51,897 nucleotides of DNA from Pimelobacter simplex (lineage in GTDB: Bacteria > Actinomycetota > Actinomycetes > Propionibacteriales > Nocardioidaceae), in NCBI GenBank assembly GCA_016803235.1, contig JADCLI010000042.1:1-51897 (forward strand), read 5' to 3'. A program made the translations under genes and the position numbers. How positions within the stretch are numbered: the stretch's first letter is position 1; every line of letters starts with the position of its first letter. The notes under the pieces are model-generated. The model searched no databases. It worked only from the letters and a program-made list of their open reading frames with translations, and was not told where the DNA came from. This document shows positions 8,020 to 15,959 of the stretch, one piece after another.

Positions 8020-9290
8020 CAGCTGACCTCTTCCTCGACGAGTCCGAGGACCTGGTCATAGACCCCGAGTGATCGGATCTCGACCTCCTCACCGGTGACC
8101 GCGTCCGCGACCGGCCGGAGCAGGTCGCCGCGTCCTTGCCGCAGCAGCTTGGCGGCCACGGTGTGCTCGAACTCGGTGATCGTTTGGTGCTGGGCCCAGA
8201 CCCGCGGGTGGTCGGCGACGATCGTGCCTTCGCAGGTCACCCACACCCGGTCCAGGTCGGCGTGGACCTCGATCCGCCGCCCGACGACGGCGGGGTGCAC
8301 GGAGTAGTCGTTGGAATCCAGACGGATGTAGTGATCGCGGGGCAGCCGCAGCGACTTGCGCCAGCCGACCTCCGGGGCGACCGGTGGCAGCGGCATCATC
8401 GCCTCGCGATCAGCGGCGATCCGGTCGTTGGGCGCGCATCCCAGCGCCCGCATCTTCCGGGCGTTGGCCTTGGTCACCCACTCGCTCAGCTGGGTGTTGA
8501 AGTCCTCCGGTCCGGTGAACGCCCGGCCGGGCAGGAAGGAGCGCTCCAGGTAGTCGTGGAACCGCTCGAGCATGCCCTTGGCTTCGGGGTCGGCCGGCTT
8601 GCACACGTAGACCTTGGTACCGAGCACGCCGCGGAACGCCTGACACTCGGCGGTGAGCGCCGACTCCTTGGGGCGCCACCGTCCAACAGCACCCTCGCCG
8701 TCCCACACCAGCAGCTTCGGCACCGCCCCGAGCTGTTGGATCAGGTGCCACCAGCCCGGGAACAGGTCCTCGGTCTCTCGACGCGGGATCAGCACCGCGC
8801 CGGTCCAGTGCGAGTAGCCCGACACCGTCGTCATCACCGGCAGCCGCTTGGCGGTGCGGGTCTGACCGAACCCGACCGGGAGCTCGATGTCGGGGAACCA
8901 GAAGTCGAACTGCGCCAGCGAACCGGCCTCGTAGATCGTCCGGGACGACGGATCCGGCGGCAGGTAGACCGGCCGCAACTCACGGACCCGCTCCTTGAAC
9001 ACCGTCATCCCACGATCCCACCCGACTCGCTCGGCGATCACCGTGGCCGGCATCGTCGGCACCGCCCGCAGCTGCTCACGGATCCGCGGCTCGAACGCGT
9101 CGACCGCCGATCCCGCCGGCGTACGGACGTACCTCGGTGGCCCCTCGGCCGCCAGCGCTGCGCGAACGGTGTTCCGGGAGATGCCCAACGTCCTGGCGAT
9201 CATCTTGATCGGCAACCCCTCGGCACGGTGCAACCTGCGGATCTCGGCCCAGTCCTCCACTGACAACACTCCGTCCTCCTGCCTCACCAC
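8019..9290 (-). CDS. istA: IS21-family DDE transposase IstA
   Basis: 423 residues with a GTG start. N-terminal HTH (VEDWAEIRRLHRAEGLPIKM, then IARTLGISRNTVRAAL) for end binding. The catalytic core has AQFDFW (first Asp), VWDGEGAVG (second Asp) and KGMLERFHDYLERSF (Glu), and the C-terminal Mu-type region contains LDSNDYSVHPAVVGRRI. Intact and of full family length. istB follows with a 1-bp overlap. Confidence 0.95.
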   Translation of the reverse strand: MVRQEDGVLSVEDWAEIRRLHRAEGLPIKMIARTLGISRNTVRAALAAEGPPRYVRTPAGSAVDAFEPRIREQLRAVPTMPATVIAERVGWDRGMTVFKERVRELRPVYLPPDPSSRTIYEAGSLAQFDFWFPDIELPVGFGQTRTAKRLPVMTTVSGYSHWTGAVLIPRRETEDLFPGWWHLIQQLGAVPKLLVWDGEGAVGRWRPKESALTAECQAFRGVLGTKVYVCKPADPEAKGMLERFHDYLERSFLPGRAFTGPEDFNTQLSEWVTKANARKMRALGCAPNDRIAADREAMMPLPPVAPEVGWRKSLRLPRDHYIRLDSNDYSVHPAVVGRRIEVHADLDRVWVTCEGTIVADHPRVWAQHQTITEFEHTVAAKLLRQGRGDLLRPVADAVTGEEVEIRSLGVYDQVLGLVEEEVS

Positions 9291-9363
9291 GGTGAGGTCA
9301 GGGTCTCGGAGGGGGTCAGTTTTCGACCGTCGATACGGGGTCAGTTTTCAGGCGTCGTCGACA

Positions 9364-9368
9364 CTGCG
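9364..9368. repeat. Target-site duplication, right copy
   Basis: CTGCG directly after the right terminal repeat, matching 7139-7143. Removing the IS and one copy rejoins non-coding sequence; I see no obvious gene restored across the join. Confidence 0.85.
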
Positions 9369-9536
9369 CTGGCTGCAGAAGGTTCCGGCTCCGGCTCCCT
9401 CAGAGCACGTTCCAATTGGCTGACGTGTACACCGCAAGACAACCGATTGTCGTGCGGCGCCTGCAAGCGCACTACTCGTTCTGACGTGAGGCGGATAGCC
9501 GCGAGCTGATCGCAGCGGAGCCTTCGACACCCATAG

Positions 9537-9560
9537 GTGACTAGAGCATGTACTAGTCAC
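9537..9560. promoter_or_regulatory. Perfect 8-bp inverted repeat upstream of small ORF
   Basis: GTGACTAG-N8-CTAGTCAC, a perfect palindrome ending 16 bp before the ATG of the 73-residue ORF and not shared with the IS ends. Probably an operator for an element-encoded regulator. A recombination site is less likely because the inferred attachment junction is about 2 kb away. Confidence 0.5.
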
Positions 9561-9575
9561 CTCGGGAGCAGCACA

Positions 9576-9797
9576 ATGCAACAACGACTTGAGAGCAACG
9601 AGGGAGTCGCCGGCCCGCCGGGTTCACAGCGGACACTGCGCCAGATGGCCGACGCCTACTCACGACGGGCTCGTGAAGCGCGACTCCGACAGGGCAAGCC
9701 ACCAGTCATTACAGGTGGCAACGTACTCAATCGCATTGCGGAGATCATGGCCGCCAGTACGCCAACGGCTCGACCGGAGGATCGACCCGCAGCCTAG
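9576..9797 (+). CDS. Small hypothetical protein of the integrated element
   Basis: 73 residues from ATG 9576, preceded by GGGAG at about 8 bp; an upstream in-frame start at 9537 lies within a palindrome and is unlikely. Composition is polar and basic (QRTLRQMADAYSRRAREARLRQGK), with no recognised domain. It is convergent with the serine recombinase gene and the two stop codons interlock (CTAG at 9794-9797). Position beside the integrase and downstream of a palindrome would suit a recombination directionality factor or small regulator, but nothing in the sequence proves this. Confidence 0.5.
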   Translation: MQQRLESNEGVAGPPGSQRTLRQMADAYSRRAREARLRQGKPPVITGGNVLNRIAEIMAASTPTARPEDRPAA

Positions 9798-11506
9798 GCG
9801 CGCCACACCGGCTCACCGATTCGTGAATCGTCGAATCGGTTGTTCGACTTACCTCGCGGCGCGATCTCGATGCTTTCGATCAGCGTCCGCACAATCTCCC
9901 GCCGCTGCCGCATCGGGGCGGTCGTCCACCATTCTTCGATATCGGCGCGCTTCCTTGGCACGTCCGACAGAACGGTCTCCAAACTCGGTGCCCACTGGCC
10001 GAGCTGCCGTTCAGCGTCACGCTGACGGATAGCCCACCCCTCTCTCAGGACCTCCCACTCATCTCGATGGAGCCGTCCGGCCGCGAACTCGCTGCCGTAG
10101 TGCTTTCGCAGGTGAGCGATCTCGGCGATCTCACTCTCAGCGGCGGCAGCCGCTGCGCCACTGCGCCGCCTAATCGCGCCCGACCGCACCTTCGCCTCCG
10201 CGACTACGTCGATGACCGCCATCGACACGATTGCATCCGTCTGAGGCCCTGCGATCGTCAATCCGCCGCACGTGTGCGGTCTTCCCGGCTGCTTGGAGCA
10301 GGCGTACCGGTAGCCGCCGTTGTTGGTTGGCGATCCAGCCATACTTGACCCGCACTTCCCACATTTCAGGATCGCGGCGAGCAGGTACTTCGGGTCACGC
10401 CCTCTTCTCGTCGAAGGGCGGTCGGTTATCCGTCGGATGTTCTCAGTCACCTCTTTCGAGAGGATTGGTGTCCAATCTCCAGGCGACACAAGGTCGCCGT
10501 AGCCGCCACGCTTCCCTGGGCTGAACTCGCGCCACCCACAAAGCGATCCGCGTCGAACCATCGCCCGAACGTTCGCCGCACGCCAGAACGAACGGTCTGC
10601 CGGAATCCCGGCTGCTCCGAGCAAGCGCGCAACGGTCGAGTCGTCCACGCCATGGTCCCCAGACATGAGGTGTTCGGCCCAAGGCTGATCACGCACCCAG
10701 GACGCTGTGCAAAGAGCCGGAGTACCACCCGCCCGCCGGAGAAGCCGCGCGAACACGGCCGCTTTGACTGCGGCGTCTCCACGCGCAGTCTCGACAACTT
10801 CAACCACCTCGAGACGGTCGCGGCGCTCAACCGCCCGTTCCACGCGCCTCGAATCCCATCGCCCGCTCCCAGGCGTAGAAACACCGCGATCGTTAAGATC
10901 GGCTGCGATTGAGTACAACGTTTCGCCGTCAAGGACCCGCTGAGCGACCTCGCGTACTACTTCCGCTTCCTCCGGGATGATGCGCTGGTCCTCGTCGTAC
11001 CCGTAGCCCAGCGGTCCGTGGGCCTGGCCCGATTGCGCAGCCTGGGCCCGCTGAGCCGAGAGTCGCGCGGACTTCACATCCCCTTCATTGGCAGCGACTG
11101 CCGCCAGTATTCGAGCAAGTAGACGCCCAGAGGGCGTCATCAAGTCGATCTCACCTGCTTGGAGAAACACAACCGGCACTGCGGACTTCTGCGACTCGAT
11201 GGCATCCAAAACGCGCTCGAGGTCGACAACTCGACGCAGCACCCGGTCCAGGTGCCAAGCGAGGATCCCGTCGACGTAGCCGGCTTCGACATCCAGCAGA
11301 AGCTGTTCGAAACTCGGTCGCCTCTTGCCCGATCGCGCAGAGACGTCGTTGTCGGAGTAGATCTTCGGCTCAGGCCAACCGATAGACCGGCAGCGTTCGC
11401 GACACTCCTCAATCTGTCGCTGAACGCCGAGCGCCTGCCCAGTCCGGTCGAGACTGATCCGTGCGTAGATGGCCGGCGCTTGAGGGACGTGCAGCTGATA
11501 GGCCAT
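9794..11506 (-). CDS. Large serine recombinase (integrase)
   Basis: 570 residues from ATG 11506. The resolvase catalytic domain starts YARISLDRTG (nucleophile Ser18) and continues with DNDVSARSGKRRPSFEQLL and LDRVLRRVVDLE. A Recombinase domain follows (PLGYGYDEDQRIIPEEAEVVREV, cited in part), then a zinc-ribbon with CGKCG and two further Cys (YACSK, HTCGG), and a coiled-coil-like C-terminal region. This is the architecture of phiC31-type integrases that insert elements at specific sites. Its start lies about 40 bp from the breakpoint in tadA, as expected for an integrase next to its own attachment site. Confidence 0.93.
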   Translation of the reverse strand: MAYQLHVPQAPAIYARISLDRTGQALGVQRQIEECRERCRSIGWPEPKIYSDNDVSARSGKRRPSFEQLLLDVEAGYVDGILAWHLDRVLRRVVDLERVLDAIESQKSAVPVVFLQAGEIDLMTPSGRLLARILAAVAANEGDVKSARLSAQRAQAAQSGQAHGPLGYGYDEDQRIIPEEAEVVREVAQRVLDGETLYSIAADLNDRGVSTPGSGRWDSRRVERAVERRDRLEVVEVVETARGDAAVKAAVFARLLRRAGGTPALCTASWVRDQPWAEHLMSGDHGVDDSTVARLLGAAGIPADRSFWRAANVRAMVRRGSLCGWREFSPGKRGGYGDLVSPGDWTPILSKEVTENIRRITDRPSTRRGRDPKYLLAAILKCGKCGSSMAGSPTNNGGYRYACSKQPGRPHTCGGLTIAGPQTDAIVSMAVIDVVAEAKVRSGAIRRRSGAAAAAAESEIAEIAHLRKHYGSEFAAGRLHRDEWEVLREGWAIRQRDAERQLGQWAPSLETVLSDVPRKRADIEEWWTTAPMRQRREIVRTLIESIEIAPRGKSNNRFDDSRIGEPVWRA

Positions 11507-12062
11507 GCGACCCAACGCTAGCAGTGGTTTTCAGCATTGCGGTCTTGACGGCCGAGAAGCCGCGCGAGATGCCCTGCAGCACGACATGGAGCCGGTGACC
11601 GGCCGGCAGCATCGCGTCGACGAACGGCCGGCTCAGGTCGATCCGCCGGCCGGTGGACTTGAGCATCCGCTCCACCAGCTCGGCCACCTGAGCCTCGGTG
11701 AGCACCAGGTTGGTCAGCTCGTGGCGCCCCTGGCGCGCGATGAAGACCCGGTCGGGGCTGTTGATCCAGACCTCCTCGACCGTCGGGTCCTCGAGGAAGG
11801 GCTGCAACGGCCCGAAGCCCGCGACCCGGGCGACCAGTTCGGCCACGAGCGCGTCCGGGTCGGCCACCGGGGCCACCACACCGGTGAGGCTGCGCTCGTC
11901 GTGCTCACGGACCAGTGCGGTGGCGAGGCGGCGCACGGCGGGCACCTCGCGCTGCGGGTCGATCCCGTCGCGGCGTACGGCGGCGCGCAGGTCCTCGTCG
12001 AGCCGGGCCACGACGTCGTCGGACGCGGGCGCGACCACGACGGGTGGTTGCAGCAGGGCCAT
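11409..12062 (-). pseudogene. tadA: 5' fragment of chromosomal tadA/cpaF ATPase gene, split by the integrated element
   Basis: From ATG 12062 about 172 residues match the N-domain of TadA/CpaF ATPases (FGPLQPFLEDPTVEEVWINS, LVERMLKSTGRRIDLSRPFV, HRLHVVLQGISRGFSAV). Instead of the expected continuation with the ATP-binding core, the frame runs into unrelated sequence overlapping the recombinase gene and stops at 11409. Walker A and B are absent, so the product cannot be an ATPase. The missing 3' part and the partner tad genes should lie left of base 1, at the other end of the element. Confidence 0.85.
11507..11549. other. Inferred attachment-site junction (attL/attR)
   Basis: The tadA reading frame retains family sequence up to ...GISRGFSAV (codon 172, 11547-11549) and then loses it, while the integrase gene begins at 11506. 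The crossover must lie near 11540-11549; the exact 2-bp core cannot be set without the other junction. This stretch also has to hold the integrase promoter. Confidence 0.65.
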
Positions 12063-12166
12063 GGCGACTCCCCCGAGATAGGACTGCTTCTGGCTGCCAG
12101 CACGGTAGGCCACCGCGGTCCGATCGGGAAGGGGTCACCAGCGGGCGCTGTGGAGAACCCGGACGA

Positions 12167-12203
12167 CGACCGGGCCCGGCACCATCGGCGCCGGGCCCGG
12201 TCG
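12167..12203. terminator. Strong hairpin after the lamin-tail protein gene
   Basis: 14-bp perfect inverted repeat (CGACCGGGCCCGGC at 12167-12180, complement at 12190-12203) with a 9-base loop, 17 bp beyond the stop of the leftward gene at 12220. No T-run follows, as is usual for high-GC actinobacterial terminators. Confidence 0.6.
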
Positions 12204-12219
12204 GGTGCTGCAGGCAGGA

Positions 12220-15200
12220 CTAGCCCTTCGTGGCGGCGACGGCCTGCGCGAGCGCGGCCTTCTGCTGCTTGAGCTTCTTCTTGAGCTTCCTCAGCTTCGC
12301 GCCGAGCCGCTTCGCCTTGGCCGGCTGCCCCGCCTTCTTCGCGGCCTTGACCTTGGCCTTGAGCGAGGCGACCTTCTGCTGGGTCGCCGCGACCTTCGCT
12401 GCGGCCTGGGCGAGCGCGAGCTCGGCAGCCGTCGGCGGCGTCGCCGCCGGCGGGGTCACCCCGGGCGGGGTGACGACGGCGGGGACCGCGAAGTCGGCGG
12501 GCAGGTGGCCCTGGCGCAGCGAGTGCAGGTCGGTGTCGCCGTCGTCGGTCCAGACGACCTCGACCTTGCCGTCGACGGCGGTGCTCCGCGGCCGCACCGC
12601 CATGCCCTCGTTGTTGAGGTTGGGCATGCCGGCCGGTCGGGCCAGGGAGTGCTGGACGACGAGGTCGCCACCCTCGACGGCCAGCAGGTTGGCGATGCCG
12701 CCGCAGCTGTCGTCGCAGACCGCCCACAGGCCGCGCCGGTCGGCGTCGTACGCGACGTCCATCGCGAACGGGAAGCCGGACGACTCCACCTTCACCTCGA
12801 CCGGTGCCGACCCGTCGGCGAGCGAGAAGAAGTGCAGGTCACCGGTGGCCTCGACCGCGGTGACGAACAGGCCCGGGGTCGGGTACGTCGCGGCGGAGTA
12901 CGCCGTGCCGCCCACCTTCCAGCCGGCGGCGACCAGGTAGCTGTCGGGCACGTAGGTGATCCCCTCGAGGCCGAGGTTGGTGCCGGTGGTGACGAAGGAG
13001 TTGACGTCCCACTCGTCGACCGCCGTCAGGTCGGTGGTCGCGCCGGTGACGGTGGAGACGTCGTACCGCTCGACCTTGTTCGAGGAGACGCCGCTGTTGT
13101 CGTTGTCGCGCTCCGAGGTGACGTAGACCGAGCCGTCGGGACCGATGGTCACGCCCTCGGAGTCGACGGCGCCGGTGCCGGAGGCGAAGTGGAGCTTCTT
13201 GCCCCCGGCCCACCCGTCGACGGCGACGTAGGTGCCGTCCACCTTGCGCATCTTGTGCAGGGTGTTCTTGTTCTGCACGACCCAGAGGACGCTCGGGTCG
13301 GAGGGGTCGAAGACCGCGCCGGACGCGTCGCCCTCGCCGTTGCCGTCGCCGTCGCCGAAGCCGTTGGCCTCGTCGACCGTGGCGACCTCCGCCGGGCCGG
13401 GCCAGGCCTGGGTGGTGAGGTCCGGGCACGCGTTGGCCGCGCCCCAGGTGGCGGTGGGCGTCTCCACGTAGGAGACGTCGCCGAACAGGTCGCACCTGCT
13501 GTACGACGCGATGCCGTCCTCGAACCAGGTGTGCGCGACGATCGCGGCCTGGTCGCCGGCTCGGCGCAGGGTCAGCGAGTCCTGGCTGTCGAGGCCGGTG
13601 ACCCCCTGCGCGACGTGGAACGCGCCGGGAGCCAGCGAGGTGGCCTCGGGCACCGTGTGCACGACGGTGGCCGAGGAGTCGAGCAGCTGCCAGCCGGAGA
13701 TGTCGACCGCCGTGCCACCGGTGTTGAGCAGCTCGACCTTCCCGTCGACGTTCGAGATCTCGTTGACCACGACGGTCGTGTCGAGTCGGCGCGACTTCGT
13801 CGCACACGAGGCGGTGTTGTCGCGGCCGAAGCTGTTCTCGGTCACCCGCCAGAAGTCGTCCGAGCCGTCGGCGCACGCGGCGAAGGCACGCGCGTCGGAC
13901 TCGTAGGTGTCGGAGACGCCGCCGTCGCCGTCGCCGTACGCCTGCTCGTCGACGAGCTGGCGGCTGGCCGCGTCGGCACCCGGACCGTAGACCTTGACCG
14001 CGTCGCCCTCGCCGGACAAGCCCTTCTTCGAGGAGAAGGCGACGTAGCCGCCCGCCGGGACGGTCATGTCGGTGGCCGGCACCAGGGCCGAGCCGTTCCA
14101 GACCCGGAGGTCCGCGACGGTCAGCCGGGCGGCACTCGCCGCGAGGCCGCTGTCGACCTGGTACCAGCCCTCGATGCTGACCGGGCTCGCGCCGGTGTTC
14201 CTCAGCTCCACGGCGTCGCCGAAGCCCGGGTTGCCGGGGTCGTCGGCGTTGAGGGAGGAGATCTCGTTGATCTCGACGTCGTCCCAGTTCGGGTCGAGCG
14301 TCGGGACCTCGCCACCGCCGGTGGGGAAGGAGTTGGCGGCGCCCGGGGTGGCGGCGGCCGACAGCTTCCAGAGGCCGACACCCGGGGCGGTCCGCGCCCA
14401 GGATGGCGACGCGTGGCGGGTCGTCACGCCGTCGGCCTCCGGGCCGACCCACGTGGTGGCGACCAGGGCGCCCTCGTCGTTGGAGAGGTGGACGCGGTCG
14501 GACTTGCCGAGTCCGAAGCCGCCCGCGACGAAGGTGACGCCCTCGGGCGGCGTGAGGGCCTGGGTCTCGATCGAGAGGTAGCCGCCCGGCGGGAGCACGG
14601 CGCTGCTGCCGCCGAGGACGATCTCGTCGCCGACGACCATCGTGCCCTCGCCGTCGGCGAGCTCCCAGCCGGTCAGGTCCACCTGCGTGAGGCCGTTGTT
14701 GCGGATCTCGACGAAGTCGGTGCCGTCGGAGGCGTACTCGCTGAGCGACACCCCGGCGTCCTCGGCCGACAGCGCGTTCGAGCCGCCCGGCGTCGCGACG
14801 CTGGCTTGGGCGAAGGCACCGGTGCCGTCGGTGGTCCGGGCGTAGCTCGGTGTGGCGTGGGTGTCGGCCGGCAGGTCGACGTACTCGTCGATGACCGTGG
14901 CCTGGTCGGGACCGAGCAGGTGCACCTCGTCGGACCTGCCGAGCCCGAAGCCGCCGGGGTACGACGCGTCGCCGGGCAGGACGACGGCGTAGCCACCCGC
15001 CGGGAGCACCCCGTCGAGGACGATGTCGTCGCCTGCGGCGATGCCCTGGTCGTCGGTCAGGTGGTAGCCGGTGAGGTCGACGTTGGTCGCGCCCTTGTTG
15101 TGGAGCTCGATGAAGTCGGTGTCGTCGTTCCAGCCGCTGCTGCTGAACTCGTTGATCACGACGCTCCCGAGTGCGCCGGACGGGTCAGCGGCACGGGCAG

Positions 15201-15285
15201 GCGCGGCGACGGCGAAGAAGGAGAGGCCGGTGAGGCCGAGGGCGCCGGCAGCCACGGCTGCGACGGCACGGGTAGGGGATTTCAC
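12220..15285 (-). CDS. Secreted multi-lamin-tail-domain protein
   Basis: 1,021 residues from GTG 15285, preceded by GAGGA; the start precedes a Sec signal peptide (KSPTRAVAAVAAGALG ... APARA, cleavage near residue 32). Four lamin-tail-type beta domains follow: VINEFSSSGWNDDTDFIELHN; VSLSEYASDGTDFVEIRNNG; VEINEISSLNADD with AVELRNTG; and VVVNEISNVDGKVELLNTGG. A region with GVTIGPDGSVYVTSERDN looks like a beta-propeller (esterase/phytase-like). The C-terminus (~70 residues) is an Ala/Lys-rich helix. Likely a cell-surface or secreted protein of unknown substrate. Not in an operon. Confidence 0.8.
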   Translation of the reverse strand: MKSPTRAVAAVAAGALGLTGLSFFAVAAPARAADPSGALGSVVINEFSSSGWNDDTDFIELHNKGATNVDLTGYHLTDDQGIAAGDDIVLDGVLPAGGYAVVLPGDASYPGGFGLGRSDEVHLLGPDQATVIDEYVDLPADTHATPSYARTTDGTGAFAQASVATPGGSNALSAEDAGVSLSEYASDGTDFVEIRNNGLTQVDLTGWELADGEGTMVVGDEIVLGGSSAVLPPGGYLSIETQALTPPEGVTFVAGGFGLGKSDRVHLSNDEGALVATTWVGPEADGVTTRHASPSWARTAPGVGLWKLSAAATPGAANSFPTGGGEVPTLDPNWDDVEINEISSLNADDPGNPGFGDAVELRNTGASPVSIEGWYQVDSGLAASAARLTVADLRVWNGSALVPATDMTVPAGGYVAFSSKKGLSGEGDAVKVYGPGADAASRQLVDEQAYGDGDGGVSDTYESDARAFAACADGSDDFWRVTENSFGRDNTASCATKSRRLDTTVVVNEISNVDGKVELLNTGGTAVDISGWQLLDSSATVVHTVPEATSLAPGAFHVAQGVTGLDSQDSLTLRRAGDQAAIVAHTWFEDGIASYSRCDLFGDVSYVETPTATWGAANACPDLTTQAWPGPAEVATVDEANGFGDGDGNGEGDASGAVFDPSDPSVLWVVQNKNTLHKMRKVDGTYVAVDGWAGGKKLHFASGTGAVDSEGVTIGPDGSVYVTSERDNDNSGVSSNKVERYDVSTVTGATTDLTAVDEWDVNSFVTTGTNLGLEGITYVPDSYLVAAGWKVGGTAYSAATYPTPGLFVTAVEATGDLHFFSLADGSAPVEVKVESSGFPFAMDVAYDADRRGLWAVCDDSCGGIANLLAVEGGDLVVQHSLARPAGMPNLNNEGMAVRPRSTAVDGKVEVVWTDDGDTDLHSLRQGHLPADFAVPAVVTPPGVTPPAATPPTAAELALAQAAAKVAATQQKVASLKAKVKAAKKAGQPAKAKRLGAKLRKLKKKLKQQKAALAQAVAATKG

Positions 15286-15433
15286 GGCAGGTGGTTCCTC
15301 GGGTGAATGGAGATGGGTCGACAAAACCCAACGTCCCGGCACCGGGAGAACGACAGGTGAATCCCGTCCGACGACGGACCGACGGGAGGACGGCGAGGAC
15401 GACGAGGACGGCGAGGACGGCGGGGGGCTCGGC

Positions 15434-15919
15434 TCAGTTCAGCGCGACGATCGCCGCGTTCAGGGCGGCGGCGAAGGCCACCCAGGCCAGGTACGGCGCG
15501 AGCAGCCAGGCCGCGGTCCGCGAGGCACGGGCGAAGACCACGACCGTCGCGAGGATGGCCACGACGAGCACGAGGATGTCGACCAGCGCCCAGCCGTAGC
15601 GGTCGGCGGCGAAGAACAACGGGGTCCAGGCCAGGTTGAGCAGCAGCTGGACGCCCCAGGCGACCATGCCGGCGGGCCCCACGCCCGCGCGCCACGCGAG
15701 CCACCCGGCGACGGCGATCAGGACGTAGAGCACCGTCCAGACCGGGCCGAACAGCCAGGAGGGCGGGGCGAACGAGGGCAGGTCGAGCGCGCGGTACGTC
15801 GCCGACGACCCGCCCGCGGCGAGCCCACCGACGACGGCGACGACCGCCACCGCGGCCGCGAAGGGCACCAGGGTGAGCCAGGCGCGGGCCGGGGGCGGCG
15901 TCGTCGTCGAGGTCGTCAT
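15434..15919 (-). CDS. tspO: TspO/MBR family protein
   Basis: 161 residues with five predicted membrane helices and TspO signatures: LPSFAPPSWLFGPVWTVLYV, the GVQLLLNLAWTPLFFA stretch, and PYLAWVAFAAALNAAI at the C-terminus. TspO proteins bind tetrapyrroles and cholesterol-like ligands and are linked to stress or porphyrin control in bacteria. An N-terminal Thr-rich segment precedes helix 1. Located between the lamin-tail gene and an acyl-CoA dehydrogenase gene without evident operon coupling (40 bp gap). Confidence 0.9.
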   Translation of the reverse strand: MTTSTTTPPPARAWLTLVPFAAAVAVVAVVGGLAAGGSSATYRALDLPSFAPPSWLFGPVWTVLYVLIAVAGWLAWRAGVGPAGMVAWGVQLLLNLAWTPLFFAADRYGWALVDILVLVVAILATVVVFARASRTAAWLLAPYLAWVAFAAALNAAIVALN

Positions 15920-15959
15920 GACCTCCAGTCTGCGTCGGGGGTGGTCGCCGCGGTGGCGC

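Larger units (their letters stand above)
7144..9363 (-). mobile_element. IS21-family insertion sequence, complete
   Basis: 2,220-bp element bounded by 5-bp direct repeats CTGCG at 7139-7143 and 9364-9368. Ends begin TGTC and match over 22 of 27 bases in inverted orientation (7144-7170 and 9337-9363). Each end also carries two copies of GAAAACTGACCCC 25 bp apart (7158 and 7183; mirrored at 9312 and 9337), the multiple terminal repeats typical of IS21. It encodes istA and istB with no frameshift, so it looks recently inserted and potentially active. It lies within the serine-recombinase element. Confidence 0.9.

Noticed and set aside
6935..9575. A gene interrupted by the IS21 element
   Set aside because: Joining the flanks across the CTGCG duplication gave no convincing reading frame; the insertion seems intergenic.
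11409..11540. Hybrid C-terminal tail of the truncated TadA as a functional fusion
   Set aside because: The tail is read antisense-offset through the integrase start region and resembles no domain.
11507..12219. tRNA gene as integration target
   Set aside because: No cloverleaf-like sequence seen near the integrase; the disrupted gene is tadA.
12205..15306. Very long plus-strand open frame opposite the lamin-tail protein gene
   Set aside because: Mirror of high-GC codon bias on the opposite strand; Arg/Gly/Val-rich translation without domains, while the minus frame has a signal peptide and recognisable LTD repeats.
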